64,000 nucleotides of DNA from positions 108,187,471-108,251,470 of the forward strand of contig NC_133665.1 in assembly GCF_037893015.1 (NCBI RefSeq), given 5' to 3'. The position numbers and the translations under genes were made by a program. The notes beneath the pieces are model-generated. The model had not been told where the DNA came from. It saw only the letters and a list, made by a program, of their open reading frames with translations, and ran no database searches. The DNA is from Macrotis lagotis (Eukaryota; Chordata; Mammalia; Peramelemorphia; Peramelidae). How positions within the stretch are numbered: position 1 is the first letter of the stretch; every line of letters begins with the position of its first letter. Positions 12,601 to 24,422 of this stretch are shown one piece after another.

Positions 12601-13739
12601 CATTGGGGATTGGAACAATGACTATGAGGTCAATGGTGACCATCTGGGGACTCCCTGCAACACACTTATGACCCATTCCCAATGACACCCTTGGCAGCGA
12701 TATAGGTAGAACCCTTCACCAATATTTGTTGAAAACTTCTGGTTTTGATTCATTAATATTAGGCAGATCTAACTCTTTCCTGACTCTCCATCTCTAGTAG
12801 ATGAGGATGAGAAGTAGAGCAGTTGGTGGGGGGGCATTTCTCATTGGAAAGGCACTAGATAAATCCAAAGAATTATTATTTTAATAATATTTTGAATGGG
12901 TTGATATAATAAAAACAGATGGTTAAAGTTTGTCATTTTTAAGGGAAAATAATTAGATACTGTACTGCTTAATCTGTTTCTCTCTTTCACACCCTCTGTC
13001 CTCCTCCCACAGCACACTAGGATTTAACAAATTCCAAAGTAAGAGACTAATAATATCTTCCAAGTCTTTTCAGTTCTTCTGACCCAAAAGGAACTCAGAC
13101 CCGGTCAGCTTTCTGGGTCTTTAAGCTTTCTATGTTGTCCTTATTAACATATGTGGGTCTCATTCTCCTCATCTGTAAAATAAGGTTGGATGACAGACAT
13201 AATGGATTTACAATCAAGGATCTGGGCAAGTACTGCTAAGACACCGTGTTTATGAAAAGTCACTGCATTTGTGTTAAGTCTCAGGACTTTACTTTTCTTA
13301 TCTATGAATGGATTAGATTTACTAACTTCTTTGGGGCATGAGATAAAGTCTGCATTTCTTTGAGAAAAGATAACAGATCTAAAAGAGATGGCTATTTTCA
13401 GATAGCTGAATGAGCAAATCAGATCATCTTATTGGTGAATTTAACTGACTGGGGAGAATTTGGTTATAAAGACCAAGGGAATAAAAGGCATCAAAAAGCA
13501 ACTAAAACAAAGAAAACTCACCTGACTCACAAGCTATGGATCTCCTTAGCCTTGGACTCTCAGAATCTTCTGACTAAGCAAAATAAGATTGTAATATTTG
13601 GACACAGTCCTCCATCTTACAGTAATCTCTGGGCTATTTACCTTCACTCTTGGTCAATGAGGACCCAGACAATGAACAAGTAGGGCTTGGCCTGGGACTT
13701 ACTGTGGGTCAATGAATGGATAAGAACTAGAATAATTTG
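12601..13739. other. Mostly unassigned flank
   Basis: Weak MIR-like text near 13150-13350 (CTCCTCATCTGTAAAATAAG). Otherwise nothing seen. Confidence 0.4.
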
Positions 13740-13850
13740 ATGCCTGTAAACCTTCCCTCACTTACTCCAAATCACTTGTGTGTCATGGTATCACATTCCT
13801 GATGTCCTAGTCTTCTTCAAGAAGGAAGGACAAACAAATGACAAAATACA
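13740..13850 (-). mobile_element. Marsupial SINE, TTTGTCCTTCATTC type, partial
   Basis: GTGTCATGGTATCACATTCC and TGATGTCCTAGTCTTCTTCA, then AAGGAAGGACAAACAAATGA on the minus strand. Confidence 0.65.
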
Positions 13851-16034
13851 AAAATCATGTCTTCATGATTTTTCTACTTGGAGGAAAATTAGCATGAAAT
13901 AGACTGTGTCCATTTTAATCTGTCCCAACCTAGAGAGCCCTCTGCATATCACAACAGCCTTTTATTGAATGCAGGACTGTTAGCTTCCTTCTAGATAACT
14001 ACTATTAGTAGTTGCACAAGTCAAGTACTTGAAGAGGAGTAGAATAGAGCTACTGGTAATTTCTATTTGGGTATCAGTAATTTGTAGGGGGAAAGAGTAC
14101 TGTATGCAATGCTTTCAAAGTACTTGCTGAGTCAGCAAGCCAGAATCTCCAGAATGCTCCTCCATGAACATTACCTTAGTGGCAAGATATCACCTTATTA
14201 CCTGAGTCATCAGACTAACTGGCTCCTTAAATTTGAGATATCTATAACCTCTGTGCATCATAAAACCAAGAGATAGCAGTGTGATTCTGCCAAAGACAAT
14301 TGGAAATTACTATAATGTCACATAGTAGGTGCTTAATAAGTGTTTATTGATTGAGTGATAGAGTGACATTAAATAACCTAAGATATTGTTCTACCTCTGT
14401 CTCTTTAGCTCTATGTATGTTACCAAATAAATCTGACAGAAAAATGGGCTAAAGAATAGAAGGAGTACCGAAAAGCAGAACATGAGCTCTATTGGTGACT
14501 GTGAAATATAAAGAAAATGCAAGAATGATCCCCCAAAGCACATTGGGTGAACTAGCTGTGCCTAATTAATGGAAGGGCATTGGTGAGAGTTACAAAGAGT
14601 GGACAAACATGGAGGGTTTGTGTTCTTCATCTTTTAAAGGAATACTGGCTGATGAGATCATAGAGTCATTGGAGTTCTGAAGTATTAGATAAGGCAATCA
14701 GTACATGATGCAGGATTGACATTTTTAGTTGGGTGTGTTGTATAGCAACAACATTTATTAATTTTATAAGAATCCCTCCTGAAAACCTGTAGCCAACCCA
14801 CTCAAGAAGTTGTAATTAATCTATAAGTAATCAGTTCAACACAATAAATGATATTCAATAGTGACATGCTATCTCCAATAGTTTATAGATTTTCTTGTAT
14901 AATAGATGAATGTTTCTGCTAAATTCATCTTTTGTTTAGCTATTCAACAAAATGTCTCAACAAGTTTTTTTAATTAAAGCCAATTTGTCTGTTACTAGAA
15001 AATTTAACCCAATAATTCAACTTCTAAACTTTGATGTTTTTAAACTCATTGAAAATGAATGGCTCAGTTTTTTCCATTCTTTTTCATCCATGGTCTCAAT
15101 AGGTCAATGGAAAGGTCCATTGATAAATTCATCCTTAAGCAAAGGGTCAATAATAAGGTGCAGTCAGATCCAAAAGATGACCTCTCCCTTCAAAATGCTT
15201 CTAGTCTATTACACTTGTGATTATTATACCCGTGTTATAAGAGGAGTATAAACAAAATATTACTGGACATCTTAAGAGGGGAAAACATATTTCTGATTTA
15301 TGGAATCAAAGAGGGTTTCATGGAGGAAGTGACATCCCACCCAAAGTTCTAAGTCATAAGACACACTTATGGTTATAGCAATATTTATTTTTATGAATGC
15401 TGCATTAAAGGAACACAGACCTCAAGTCATCCCTCTAACTCTCTCATTTGAGAGTCTTTTTTTTCACAATGTGTAGCAGACTTTGTGATGGGACAGTCTA
15501 AGTATTACCCTAAAGTTTGTTGAATCTTTCATCTAATGTGTATTCAGATAGTGAAGGACAGAGTGAATTTTCTGGATGACAGTTAAGCTAATGCTCCCAT
15601 CACTAGCCAACAATATTCAAATAACTAAATTAACTTTTAGAATTGAGTTTGACCTTGATTCTATTGTTTCAGGGACAAGAACAGTAGAAAAATTCATTTT
15701 TTCATTTGTTCATTCAATAGATGACTATTATGTGCCTATTGTCTATAGAGAGAATTGGCTTTAGTCTATGTTGTAGAAGATTTCCAAATCATGAATTCCC
15801 ATCCAGATTAAGTCACAGACTTAGATACCATCTTCCCTCTCCTTTCCCTCACCTCCTAAAACACCTGAACACTATTTTCTGTTTTGAACATGTTTATAGC
15901 ATAATTCATTTTAAGGTAGCAAATTTTTTTCTGGGAATGCTCTTTGCTTTATGACTAGACAAATGGACAGGAAATAGTTCAACCCCTAAAATGAATATTC
16001 ATTTTAACATATTTAGATTTGTCATTACACCAAA
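13851..16034. other. Unassigned flank
   Basis: Only a short L2/MIR-like tail near 14322-14355 (GTAGGTGCTTAATAAGTGTT). The ORFs at 14952 and 15576 show no recognisable domain. Confidence 0.45.
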
Positions 16035-16530
16035 TCAGCAAGTATATATTTCAGAGTATTTACTGTGCCCAGCATTGTGCTGGGTTCTGTGGAGAATGCA
16101 TAGGAGGAAGAGATACCAGTAGAATTGTGGGGAACATGCATGAAATGGCAAAAAATTTAATATAGAATGAAGTTAAATGAAAGTTTGAAATGTACAAATA
16201 ACAAGAGCTGTAACAAAAGGGAAAAATCATTGCCATCTAGGACAGAGAGGGAAAGCTTCAAAGTTGAGGAGGATTCACTTCAATTCAATAGATATTTGTC
16301 AAGATATTTGTAGAGATACAAAGATAGATGTGATACAGGAATGTTTAAAGGAATGAGCAGTTTAATGGTGAGAGGGTAAGGGAGAAGACAAGTACACAAG
16401 TAGCATGCAGAATATGTTAGGTATAAAGGAGAAATCTAGGTAAAATGCTATGATGAAACTACTTTTATCTGCCAGGGGGAATGCTGGTCAAATAAGGTGT
16501 CAAAAAGGAGTTGAATAGGTTTTGAAAAAT
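16035..16530 (-). mobile_element. L2-type LINE fragment
   Basis: Starts with AGAGTATTTACTGTGCCCAG and CATTGTGCTGGGTTCTGTGG (antisense L2 3' end) and runs to the decayed GGGGGAATGCTGGTCAAATA block. Confidence 0.55.
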
Positions 16531-16539
16531 GCAGCTTCT

Positions 16540-16775
16540 AAGTGGGCAGCATCTCAGAATATTGGACTTGAGGTAAGGAAGAACTAAGTTTAAATCCTGC
16601 CTCAGACATTTAGTAGTTGTTTGACCCTGGGAGAGTCACTTAACCTCTCTCAGCCTCAGTTTTCTTATTTTAATAATAAGGATAATAAGAACACCTAATT
16701 CCCAGGGTGGTCATGAGGATCAAATTAGGTATATGTTCAAAGTGCTTTGAAATCTCAAAACACTATATAAATCCT
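16540..16775 (+). mobile_element. MIR/MAR-type SINE
   Basis: GTTTAAATCCTGCCTCAGAC, GAGTCACTTAACCTCTCTCA and GTGCTTTGAAATCTCAAAAC. Confidence 0.75.
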
Positions 16776-16782
16776 TTGTTGT

Positions 16783-16965
16783 GTATGACTTTATGACCCT
16801 ATTTGGGGTCTTCTTGGCAGAGAAGGAGTTTACCATTTCCTTCTCCAGCTCATTTTACAGATGAGGAAACTGAGGCAAACGGGGCTAAGATTTGGACTCA
16901 GGTCTTCTTCTTGACTTCAGTGTGCTGACACTCTATCACTGCTCCACCTTGCTGTTCTATGTAAG
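16783..16965 (-). mobile_element. RTE-mobilised SINE
   Basis: TGACTTTATGACCCTATTTG, GGTCTTCTTGGCAGAGAAGG and TTTACCATTTCCTTCTCCAG are the antisense 3' end typical of RTE/BovB-related SINEs. Directly beside the MIR copy. Confidence 0.8.
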
Positions 16966-17019
16966 TGATAGCTGTTGTTATTAAGGATGGGTAATTCTGA
17001 GTTAACTATCTGATTCCAG

Positions 17020-17295
17020 TCTACCTGGTACATCATCCTCCCTCCTGTAAACTCCAGTCTGCTCATCCAATCATACTCCCTCATCTATAACATCTTATTT
17101 CCTATCTCTATTCCTTGGCCCAGAATGTCCTTCATGGCTGTCATGTTCTCCATCCTCACCTCCAACTCTAAGAATCATTTAGTTAACTTCAAATTTCAGT
17201 TCACATGCTAGTTCTTACATGAGGCCTTTCATGATCCTCTTAGCTGTTAGAGTAACTATCCCCCCAAAACCTTAATCTTGCATATATTTTAAAAT
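17020..17295 (+). mobile_element. L2 LINE fragment
   Basis: Blocks ATTCCTTGGCCCAGAATGTC and CATGAGGCCTTTCATGATCC match the + strand L2 3' half. Confidence 0.55.
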
Positions 17296-17559
17296 TTACT
17301 TCTATATCTATGTATCTAGATGTATATATGTGTATGTATATATTATTTCTTCCTCTATCAATAACCAACAATCAATAGTTTAGTGTTTAATATGTGTCAG
17401 ATTTCATTAGGTATCAGATAAAAAAGGTACAGATGAAAGTCTGTGCTCTCAGTGGTTTATCTTGTATAGAGACAGTTAACATAAGTACACATAAATAAAT
17501 ATATGTAGAACATACTTAAATACTCAAGAAAATCTGTGAATCAGATTTCAGGTTTCCTC

Positions 17560-18012
17560 CAGATATTTTGGAGGTTGTAGATTGTAGCCCATCCACTCCT
17601 GCCGATCTAGAGCAACTGTCATTCATATCTTCTCCATGAATTCTCCACAGGGAACTTCCTTATGAGGACATGAGTGGAGAACTCTGCCCATCCACCTGTC
17701 ATTCCTCCCTCTTGGCCAGACTATTAGCTCTTTTTGTCCTACAATTCTTTGATGACATCTCATAGTCCTGTTCTCTACTGTTCCTTGACGATTGTATGAT
17801 ACAGCCTGCTTATACTCTGGGTGTAGTTTGTAGTTGCATAGGAGTGTTCTAGGTTTTGATGCCATACAACAACCCTCATCAAATGAATGTATTGAAAAGA
17901 CAGGTCTTTGTTCTGGGAAGCTATTGGAAAAGTAAAAAGACACTGAATTTTTCCTGAAAGTAATTCAGCTTGCTCTCCTTTTCAACTCACAGCCCAGATC
18001 AGTATCTGTCCC

Positions 18013-18070
<58 letters not shown>

Positions 18071-18470
18071 TGTTTGAAAGCTCAATAGGGTGTCCATTCA
18101 GAAGCATGTTGAAATCTGGGCACTAGAGATATTTCATCCATTTAGACTTTCATATGTGGCCAGACAGGCCAAACTTCTTTGAGTGATTTAAAATCTTTCA
18201 GAAGGCTCTTTATTGTCTTAGGGCTTGATGCAATCAATAAAATGCTATCCACAAGTTGCAGCATCTGAAGGATCTTGACCTATAATTTTCATTGGATCTC
18301 TTTCATTACTATAGTGAATACTTTTGGTGAGCATATATTTCTCTATTTTATAGCTCACCTGATATTTATTATCAGAAAGTCATTCAGACCAGGAGTCTGA
18401 GCTCCTGGTAATCAAATTTGTTTGATCATGGCGGCTTATGAAAAAGAAAAAGAATTTAAATGGTCTTTAG
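17560..18470 (-). mobile_element. RTE-clade LINE, ORF C-terminal part
   Basis: Minus-strand reading has NMLLNGHPIELSNS, similar to the MLLDG.PIE block of RTE reverse-transcriptase proteins, then DLGCELKRR (compare DLKEELNRRRRAAW). The 106-codon frame at 17623-17943 continues in this part with heavy decay. An (AT)n tract at 18014-18068 interrupts it. Confidence 0.55.
18014..18068. repeat. (AT)n microsatellite
   Basis: About 27 AT units inside an RTE fragment; self-complementary. Confidence 0.98.
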
Positions 18471-18589
18471 TCTTGTACATCTCTCATCTGCTTCTGTAGT
18501 GTATTTGGTAGAGTGGCAGGACAGGAGATAGACAATGTTAACAATCACATAGTTTTTAAAACAGCAAACTTTAATTTGACTATTGTACT

Positions 18590-18755
18590 TTAGGTCTAGA
18601 TGGTATGGTGGATCTGTCCTTAGACTCTTACTCTGGGCAAGTCACTTAACCCTGCTTGTCTCAGTTCCTCATCTGTAAAATGAGTTGGAAAAGGAAATAG
18701 CAAACCACTCCAATATCTTTGCCAAGAAAATGACTAAAATGACTCAACAACTTTA
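18590..18755 (+). mobile_element. RTE-mobilised SINE
   Basis: GGGCAAGTCACTTAACCCTG, AAATGAGTTGGAAAAGGAAA, then ACCACTCCAATATCTTTGCC; ends in GACTCAACAAC. Confidence 0.8.
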
Positions 18756-18799
18756 GATGTGAAGTCCTTGTCCAATTACCAATGAGTAGATGAGACCAA

Positions 18800-19250
18800 T
18801 GAGGAAATGATTCATGTCAGTATTGATCTTTCTATAAAGGAAACCAGAAGCAAGATGCAGCTAAATGTAAATATGGCTCACAAGTATTCTTTGGAGATGC
18901 AAAAACAAGGAATTGGTGGAGTGGGTTTTATTGTCTACACAAAAGTTAAGTGGTATTATTTCATGAGACATCTAGTCAGTCATCATATATTGAATTACTA
19001 AAGATCAACATTTGCAAAAAAGTCTACCATGGAAATAATTTCAACTTACCCACTAGCAGTGGCTGATGAGGTGAAAATGTAGAGGAATTCTATGAAAAAC
19101 TTAATAAAACTCTACCAATAAAAATCAACATAGACTCAAATACTCGGTTATTTCAATGCAAAGATGGGATAGGCAAGAATGAAGAATATATGGGAAAATC
19201 TAGTTTAGAAGAAAGCAATGAAAGAGGCCAAAGACATAAAGATCATACAG
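18800..19250 (+). mobile_element. RTE-clade LINE, endonuclease part
   Basis: + strand reading has GIGGVGFIVYTKVK at 18910-18955, then after a break an ADEVKM stretch and ILGYFNAKMG near 19150, matching the GVGF and GDFNAK motifs of the RTE endonuclease. The catalytic D of GDFN is Y here. Non-functional. Confidence 0.6.
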
Positions 19251-19554
19251 AAGCCTTATGCTGTTATATCATATCTACTTTCCTCAAAAGAGTATTGGTT
19301 GGTGCTGGACACAGTGAATGATATATATAATATGATAATGGATGAACAGAATAAAATATGAATATTAATATGAGAAGGCTCATTTTTGATATAACAGTTA
19401 TAAGCTGTTTTTAAAACAGATGATTCATTTGTTAAGTAATAGTAGGAAATTACAATAAACAAGAAGAAAGACTAATAATGAGAAACATATATGCCATACA
19501 ATTAGGAAAATTTATTACTGAATTATTTAAACAAGCTATTGAAAAATTTTAAAT

Positions 19555-19730
19555 GGCCAATGGACCATCAAGAAATATTTATTAATCACTTACTATGGAC
19601 CAAGCACTTTCCTAGGTGCTGGGGTTAAAAATGCAAAGAATGATATAATTCCTACTCACAGTGAAAGTTTAGAGAAATTATATAAATTAAATTTTATAAT
19701 AAAAGAGAAAAATAGTTCAGAAAACACTTT
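19555..19730 (-). mobile_element. L2 LINE 3' end
   Basis: TATTTATTAATCACTTACTA and GCACTTTCCTAGGTGCTGGG are the antisense L2 terminus. It appears to separate two RTE pieces. Confidence 0.6.
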
Positions 19731-19879
19731 GGTAAGCAAATATTGGACTTAATGGTCAAATGGAGAGTAATGGCTATCAAAGGCAATGATGGGATAGAAC
19801 AGACACATGACTTTAAAAATCTTATGAAAAAGGATGGTGGACATTTATAGACAGTATGGTTTCCTAAAGAAGAAAGAAG

Positions 19880-20151
19880 CAGCAGAAGGTAAAAGCAGCT
19901 TAAAGAAATCTTGGCAAGATATTCAACTAAGCAAAGTCATCCCAAGGCAATTCAAGGATAGGACTGAAAAGAGAACTATATATTGAAGAAAAATGGAAAA
20001 GATTTGCAAAAATTATCATAGCAAACCATTCCCAATATCAAAGATAATGAAACTACTACACTGGGATCCCAAACATCCCAGTCCTGAGATGCTATTAGAA
20101 AATGTAGAAATGGCACTAAGGAAAATAAAGACAGAAAAAGCATTCAGACTT

Positions 20152-20155
<4 letters not shown>
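19880..20155 (+). mobile_element. RTE-clade LINE, start of reverse transcriptase
   Basis: The frame beginning at 19993 reads KLLHWDPKHPSPEMLLENVE and then MALRKIKTEKAF. This matches the P.VLPEEVEAALKKMKNGKAPG entry to the RTE RT domain. It runs into a TG/AG microsatellite at 20154. Probably the same element as 18800-19250, split by an L2 piece. Confidence 0.65.
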
Positions 20156-20248
<93 letters not shown>

Positions 20249-20289
20249 AAGAAGAAAAAGAAGAAGGAAAAAGAAAAAGGAAAAAGAAG
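20154..20289. repeat. (TG)n(AG)n microsatellite with long purine run
   Basis: About 22 TG units, then (AG)n and GAAAA/AAGG sequence. 20198-20289 is 92 nt of pure purine on the + strand. Confidence 0.98.
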
Positions 20290-20339
20290 CTTCCAAGTCC
20301 CAAGGAATTTCTAGTCTAGCAAGGAAGATAAAACATCCA

Positions 20340-20545
20340 ATAATAACTAACCTTCATATGACATTTAAATTTTTTACAAAGAACTTTACATGGATTATCC
20401 TATTTAAGCCTCACAAACTCATTGTGGGTATTATTATCCTCATTTTTACAAATAAATAAACTGAGGCTCAGAGCAGTCAGGGGAATCATTCATGATCATA
20501 GAGTTATTAAATGTGAGAGGTATGTTTTGAAGCCAAGCTTTGTAT
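20340..20545 (-). mobile_element. MIR-type SINE
   Basis: TTACATGGATTATCCTATTT, AATAAACTGAGGCTCAGAGC and TGAAGCCAAGCTTTGTAT on the minus strand. Confidence 0.65.
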
Positions 20546-21083
20546 AAAAATGACTAGGACACAAGGCAGGGTGACAAAAGTAATACAAATAATAATAGTA
20601 CTTTGAATTTGCATGTTTACTTTATAAAATGGTCTCCTGTCTAGTATTTCATTGGAACCTGTTAACTCTTTGTTAAAGTGAGCCAATTGTTCTGAGGATA
20701 GTGAGCTCATTTTTTCATGGACTGGGGCAGGCTTGATGAAGAAGACAGGATCTTCTGAGGTGAGCCTTGACAAGATGGGAGATGAAAACACAAAGACAAC
20801 TTCACCCTTTGACGCCTGGAGAGGAGAAAAAGAAAGTGTTATTGACCAAAATGAAAACATTGGGAAGGGGACCTTGTTCTGGGGGAGGCTGAAGGATGCA
20901 ATTTTAGGCAATTTCTTGGTTTCAGTTGACAGCAGATAGAACATACAAGTAGAGATGCTTGATAGGTATCTAGAAATAGGGGATTAGAGTATGTGTGAAA
21001 TTGTATTTAAGAGGTAGCCATCCAGAGAAGTGATAGCTGAAGTTGTATTTCTAAAGGAAATGAAGGTTCAAAGAAAAAATAAA

Positions 21084-21240
21084 GGGGCAGCTAGGTGGCA
21101 CAGTGGATAGAACACTGGCCCTGGAATCAGGAGGACCTGAGTTCAAATCCAGTATCAGACACTTAATAATTGCCTAGCTGTGTGACCTTGGGCAAGTCAC
21201 TTAATCCCATTGCCTTAAATAAAATGTTTTTTTTTACCAA
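21084..21240 (+). mobile_element. WSINE1/MAR1-type SINE
   Basis: GGGGCAGCTAGGTGGCACAG, GTTCAAATCCAG (B box region) and CTAGCTGTGTGACCTTGGGC. Flanked by an A-rich near-duplication (AAAGAAAAAATAAA at 21070, AAAGAAAAAAATAAA at about 21240). Confidence 0.95.
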
Positions 21241-21499
21241 AAGAAAAAAATAAAATAATGCTAAACCTTGAAGGGTTACTCAGAGAGCATAGAATGAGGA
21301 AAAAGAGCCTTCAAAGGAGTTAGAGAAATAGAAAGGAAACTAAGATAGTGTCTAGAAAGTTGAAAAAGAGTTTAAGGAAAGGTGGTGGTAATGTCAGGTA
21401 GGATAATGACTGGGGGAAAAGGTCATTGGATTGGCATGGAACAGTAGTAGCCAAAGTCAGATGGCAAGACATAAAGAAGAAAGTGGTAAGAGGAAATTG

Positions 21500-21645
21500 G
21501 GTCAGCTAGGTTGTGCAGTGGATAGAGCACTGGCCCTGAAGTCAGGAGGACCTGAGTTTAAATCTGGCCTCAGACACTTAATAATTACCTAGCTGTGTGG
21601 CCTTGGGCAAGCCACTTAATCCCATTGCCTAGCAAAAACCTAAAA
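21500..21645 (+). mobile_element. WSINE1/MAR1-type SINE
   Basis: CAGCTAGGTTGTGCAGTGGA, GCCTCAGACACTTAATAATT and AGCCACTTAATCCCATTGCC; ends GCAAAAACCT. Second + strand copy within 420 bp. Confidence 0.95.
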
Positions 21646-21869
21646 GAGGAAATTAAAGTATTGGTAACACTTCACTGAGGCTCACTATTTTTTATCCCTT
21701 TCTTTCTCTAAAAATGTTAAGACTAAAATATCCTGTGTTTATGGTGACCATGGGGAAAGATGAAAAGTCATTATAGGCTTTTCTGATGGAGATACAGAAT
21801 CTAGATAAAAGATTTTCATGTGCCAGTGAAACCAGATAAATAAATAAAAAGATTTGCAGAATATATCCT

Positions 21870-22515
21870 ACTGATAGTCACAACAAGCATCTTTTAAATG
21901 CTATCTTCCAGGTCCTAGGCTAAACATTGGAGATATAAAAGAAGTCATCAATAGTCTTTGCTTTCCAAGAGCTCACATTCTATTGATGGAGACAACTATG
22001 TACATGCAAGAGATATACAATGGAAATGGGAGGTAGTCTCAGAGAAAAGGATCTGGGGGGGGGGGGGTAGGAATGGAGAGCTGGAAAAGTCTATTGCAGA
22101 AGGTGATATTTGAGCTTGTTTTTGAAGGAAGCCAGGAAATCCAGAAGGTAAAGATGAGGAGGGAGAGCATTTCAGAATGAGGAGAGCATTGAATATGTCC
22201 AGAGTTGGGAGATGCAACATTATACCAGTTGCTAATAATCATAGGCTTCATGGAGGGGGATGAAAGAAGACTGGAAAGGGAAGAAGAACCTAGGCTGCAA
22301 AGGCTTTGAAAAGTCAAACAGGATTTAAAATTTTATCCTGCAATAAAGAGAAATCCATCGTAATTTATTTAGGAAGACGATTACTTTGGCAGCTGAATGG
22401 GTGATGGACTGAAATAGGGAGAGACTTGAGGAAGAGAGTTGCAAAAGTCTAGGCAACAGGTGATGAGGGTCCATACCTGGGTGGATGCTATGGCAGAATA
22501 GAGAAGAGGACACAA
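21870..22515 (-). mobile_element. L2 LINE, long antisense fragment
   Basis: Antisense L2 blocks in order: CTTTCCAAGAGCTCACATTC, GGAAGCCAGGAAATCCAGAA, GGCTTTGAAAAGTCAAACAG, GGAAGACGATTACTTTGGCA, GTCTAGGCAACAGGTGATGA. A poly-G run lies at about 22056-22068. Confidence 0.7.
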
Positions 22516-23289
22516 AGGAAATAAATGGAGAAGTTAGACAATGCTGCTTTCGGGACAGTTCTCTCTGGTTTCATATTTGTCTCATTTTTTTTCCTTTAGA
22601 CAAGAAAGGACATTAAAAAACCCTACCCACTGATTGACCTCCATGTAATTGCAAAGGCTCCTTGTGATTCATCTTCAGTATTCAGTTGAATATGGCTTCT
22701 TTGAAGGAACAGGCAAGGTTATAGTGCCATCTACCATTTTGACCTTAACTTTTAGACTTTTCAGATACCTCTCAAATTTTTATTAGATATTTATCATGCT
22801 CTTATTCTGTGCACAATACTTTGCCAGACAAATATGAAAGTCCTGCCTTCAACAAACTCTTAGTTGACTATGGACAATTCATCTTCCTTTCCTCCTTAGG
22901 CTGTGAGCTCCATAGGGTCTGTTCACTTGTGCATACAATAGGTCAATTACTGTTTGTTAATATATTGATTAGAAAGAATATGGAAATCTGGCATAATTTT
23001 GGGCACTCCTAAAGGACAGCTATTGACAAATGAGAACAGTTCTGGGGAAGGCACTCAACCAGCATCTTAAAACTGACCAAAAGATAACAAATTTTTTTTT
23101 CATAGTGCTTGATATCACCAAATGGGAGGGACAAGAAATTTTACTTCTCATTAAGAGAGGAACTGAGAAACTTGATCCCTCTGCTGGGGCCAGCAGATGA
23201 AAAATAAAATTTGTCAAGTGTTGACTGTATTCACATTGTGCTAGTTCCTGATTTGTTTACTCTTTCCCTTTGGTCATCCCTATCCGCCT
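22516..23289. other. Mostly unassigned flank
   Basis: Weak L2-like text at 22780-22960 (GGCTGTGAGCTCCATAGGGT). Nothing else seen. Confidence 0.4.
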
Positions 23290-23625
23290 TCTTGTTTAAA
23301 TGGTTAGGGCACCGGACTGTGATTCAAAAGACCTGTATTCTAGTTCCTGCTCTTTTATTCCTGTATGTCCAGGCAAATAGCTTTTCCTTTCTGTGCCTCA
23401 GTTTCTCCTTACATAATAAGGTGCTGGGGCAACTAGGTGGCACAGAGGATAGAGCCTGGTCCTGGAATCAGGAGGACTTGAATTTAAATCCAGTCTCAGA
23501 CACTTGAGATGTACTAGCTGTGTGACCTCGGTCAAGTCACATTACCCTCCACCCCCCAAATAGCATGAAGGGATTGGAGGTGATCTCTAAGGTGTCTTTC
23601 AGACCTTCATACCTTCTGAAATCAG
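23290..23625 (+). mobile_element. MIR-type SINE split by a tRNA-SINE
   Basis: The MIR-like outer copy (GTTAGGGCACCGGACTGTGA, GTGCCTCAGTTTCTCCTTAC) continues after the insertion with GGATTGGAGGTGATCTCTAA. The inner WSINE1-type copy is at about 23425-23560 (CAACTAGGTGGCACAGAGGA). Confidence 0.8.
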
Positions 23626-23811
23626 TTGATTACCAGAAGCTCTGTCTCTCCTCTCTCCTAAATTTCCCTTCTTCTCAGCCAGGTGGCCCCAGGGTTAGGA
23701 GAGCTGGAGGGTGGGGGTGGGGGAACAGGGGTAAAATTTCATTTTGAAAGATTTTCATGATGTTTGGACCTTGGCTTCAGGCTCTTCTAGCTCTGACGGA
23801 CATTCTATGTT

Positions 23812-23930
23812 GTGGCACAGCTAGGTTGTAGAGTGGACAGAGCACCGGCCCTGGAGTCAGGGGGGAGGAGTTCGACTCTCACTAGCTGTGTGACCTTGGG
23901 CAAGTCACTTGGCCTTCACCGCCTGGCATT
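23812..23930 (+). mobile_element. tRNA-derived SINE at the CpG island edge
   Basis: GTGGCACAGCTAGGTTGTAG and TAGCTGTGTGACCTTGGGCA. Shortened in the middle, and GC-rich for a SINE. It is the last repeat before the DOCK3 CpG island. Confidence 0.85.
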
Positions 23931-24412
23931 CTGATTGCCACCCGCCCTTTGGACCTCTATAGATGGTTCCAGAGGAGAAAGTGAGGCTGGTGACTTAGCC
24001 CCCCTCCTCATACAATTCCCTGCTCCCTGATGTCCTGGGATCCAGGGACAAGCCCCAGCCTGGTGATGAGCTTGGGCAGCCTGGGGTCTCGGCTCGAAGG
24101 GGCCCCAGCTCCGTGCCCGGGGGATCCCCCGGCCCCGGCCCTGCCCTGTGGCCACAGTCTGGGCCCAGATTCGCTCACAGGTGGCCCCCCGGGGGAGCCC
24201 GGCGGCCAAGGCGGGGCGGGTCTGCGGGGCCGGGCCGGAGGGTGACAGGTGCTGCCCAGGACCCCGCGGCCGCCCCCGGCTCGGGCTTCTCTCGGGCCCC
24301 GCCGGCGCGGCGGCAGAGGGCGGGGGCGCAGGGGCGGGGGGCGGCGGTGTGCGGCCCCGGGGTCTGGGCGGCGGGAGCCCGGGCGCGCGAGACCCCGCGC
24401 GAGGCGCAGGGA

Positions 24413-24422
24413 GCGCATGCGC
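24413..24422. promoter_or_regulatory. NRF1 consensus palindrome
   Basis: The perfect palindrome GCGCATGCGC, followed by A, matches the NRF1 binding consensus (YGCGCAYGCGCR). NRF1 sites are common in CpG-island promoters near transcription starts and in neuronal genes. It lies 750 bp upstream of the DOCK3 ATG, so it is a good core-promoter candidate. Confidence 0.6.

Noticed and set aside
20016..20303. ORFs made of repeated Thr-His, Ser-Leu or Cys-Val
   Set aside because: Translations of TG/AG microsatellites; likewise at 2501, 5690, 7705, 29203 and 30028.
21084..21240. tRNA gene
   Set aside because: tRNA-like boxes belong to a tRNA-derived SINE; no proper cloverleaf or anticodon arm is kept. 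The same applies to the other SINE copies.
1..24000. Neighbour gene upstream of DOCK3 (MAPKAPK3 in human order)
   Set aside because: No kinase motif or exon-like frame was seen in the flank; it probably lies outside the window.
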